Shown: in pieces, positions 63,880 to 64,000 of the stretch
Layout of the letters: every line of letters begins with the position of its first letter
Numbering within the stretch: position 1 is the stretch's first letter
Program-made: the position numbers and the translations under genes
Assembly: GCA_964057225.1 (NCBI GenBank)
Contig: OZ059896.1
Span: forward strand, 4,402,001 to 4,466,000
Length of the DNA stretch: 64,000 nucleotides
Source: Auanema rhodensis
Taxonomy: Eukaryota > Nematoda > Chromadorea > Rhabditida > Rhabditidae
Direction: 5' to 3'
Notes under the pieces: model-generated
What the model saw: only the letters and a program-made list of their open reading frames with translations
The model's database searches: none
What the model was told of the DNA's origin: nothing

Positions 63880-64000
63880 AAAGTTCACGTAAATTTCAAA
63901 GTCATGGTTACCATGAACCAATATCAATAAAAATTTGTTTTTAGACTAATATGGACATGGGGAATCTAATTTTGAAAACCGCATCTCTTTATCTTTCACG
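63880..64000. repeat. Partial monomer cut by the window end
   Basis: The first 121 bases of an A37 consensus monomer. The array clearly continues past the window, so no array boundary is present on this side. The left side likewise begins with a full-quality monomer. Confidence 0.95.

Larger units (their letters stand above)
1..64000. repeat. 176-bp satellite DNA array (whole window)
   Basis: One monomer motif recurs every 176 bp across the whole window, always in the same orientation. Tracking the AAAGTTCACG phase marker from 1 to 63880 gives 363 complete monomers. Net drift is -9 bp, fully explained by one +2 monomer and eleven -1 monomers. Neighbouring monomers differ by only a few substitutions, roughly 97-99% identity by eye. 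No stretch lacks the repeat, so no gene, transposon or unique spacer is present. Each forward and reverse frame meets stop codons within a monomer, so coding is excluded. Such arrays usually form centromeric or pericentromeric heterochromatin in eukaryotes. A centromere role is inferred and not shown here; a subtelomeric or other heterochromatic block is the alternative. Confidence 0.98.

Noticed and set aside
1-64000. Protein-coding ORFs
   Set aside because: Stops occur in all six frames in each monomer, and open gaps in the consensus are only about 110 bp. The 176-bp period also shifts frame at every repeat.
1-64000. CRISPR array or other bacterial repeat system
   Set aside because: There are no unique spacers between repeats, the unit is 176 bp, and no cas genes are present. 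The layout is a eukaryotic satellite.
1-64000. Ribosomal intergenic spacer or telomeric repeat
   Set aside because: No rRNA-like segment and no short G-rich telomere unit appear. The repeat is continuous without genic interruption.

Overview
The whole 64-kb window is one uninterrupted satellite DNA array. A 176-bp, AT-rich monomer (about 32% GC, counted on the consensus) repeats head to tail in one orientation from the first base to the last: 363 complete monomers plus a 121-bp partial one (63880-64000), with phase 1 set arbitrarily at the AAAGTTCACG motif. I see no gene, RNA gene, transposon, CRISPR array, inversion or unrelated spacer. Every reading frame on both strands is closed by stop codons within each monomer, and 176 is not a multiple of three. 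Only 12 monomers differ in length: one of 178 bp and eleven of 175 bp.

This is eukaryotic heterochromatin. The near-nucleosomal period, high homogeneity and layered higher-order repeats (HORs) are typical of centromeric or pericentromeric satellite. The species cannot be named from sequence alone. A plant or invertebrate is plausible, and CpG dinucleotides are not depleted. The human-type CENP-B box is absent. No array edge lies inside the window.

Monomers carry a few recurring variants that work as a barcode. Monomer positions used throughout are: A37C, C46T, A47G, G58C, T60G, G65A, G75A, T79C+G82A, T79A, G81A, T93A/C/G, C100T, C120A, A140T, C145A, C150A, T160C and T175G. They reveal domains. 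1-4576 is a mixed edge domain with a 4-monomer duplication. 4577-19714 is an 18-monomer HOR (3,168 bp) with a 21-monomer copy, a truncated copy and matching flanks 13.2 kb apart. 19715-23058 is a 12-monomer HOR. 23059-26401 holds 4-monomer repeats. 26402-42231 is rich in an A65/T140 subfamily that includes all ten T-run-deleted 175-bp monomers. 37132-49271 overlaps its end and contains a 12- to 16-monomer cassette in three dispersed copies. 48040-52967 has abutting 7- and 10-monomer tandem duplications. 54552-63879 has 14- and 8-monomer HORs and brings back the T175G variant last seen at 18.7 kb.

At the monomer scale the sequence is rich in short dyads and has three CACGT cores spaced 32-33 bp apart. 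Several hybrid monomers join the left part of one type to the right part of another, each accounting for loss of one or more whole monomers. These look like direct traces of unequal exchange. There is no gene-based system here. The interest lies in the array's evolutionary architecture and possible protein-binding pattern.
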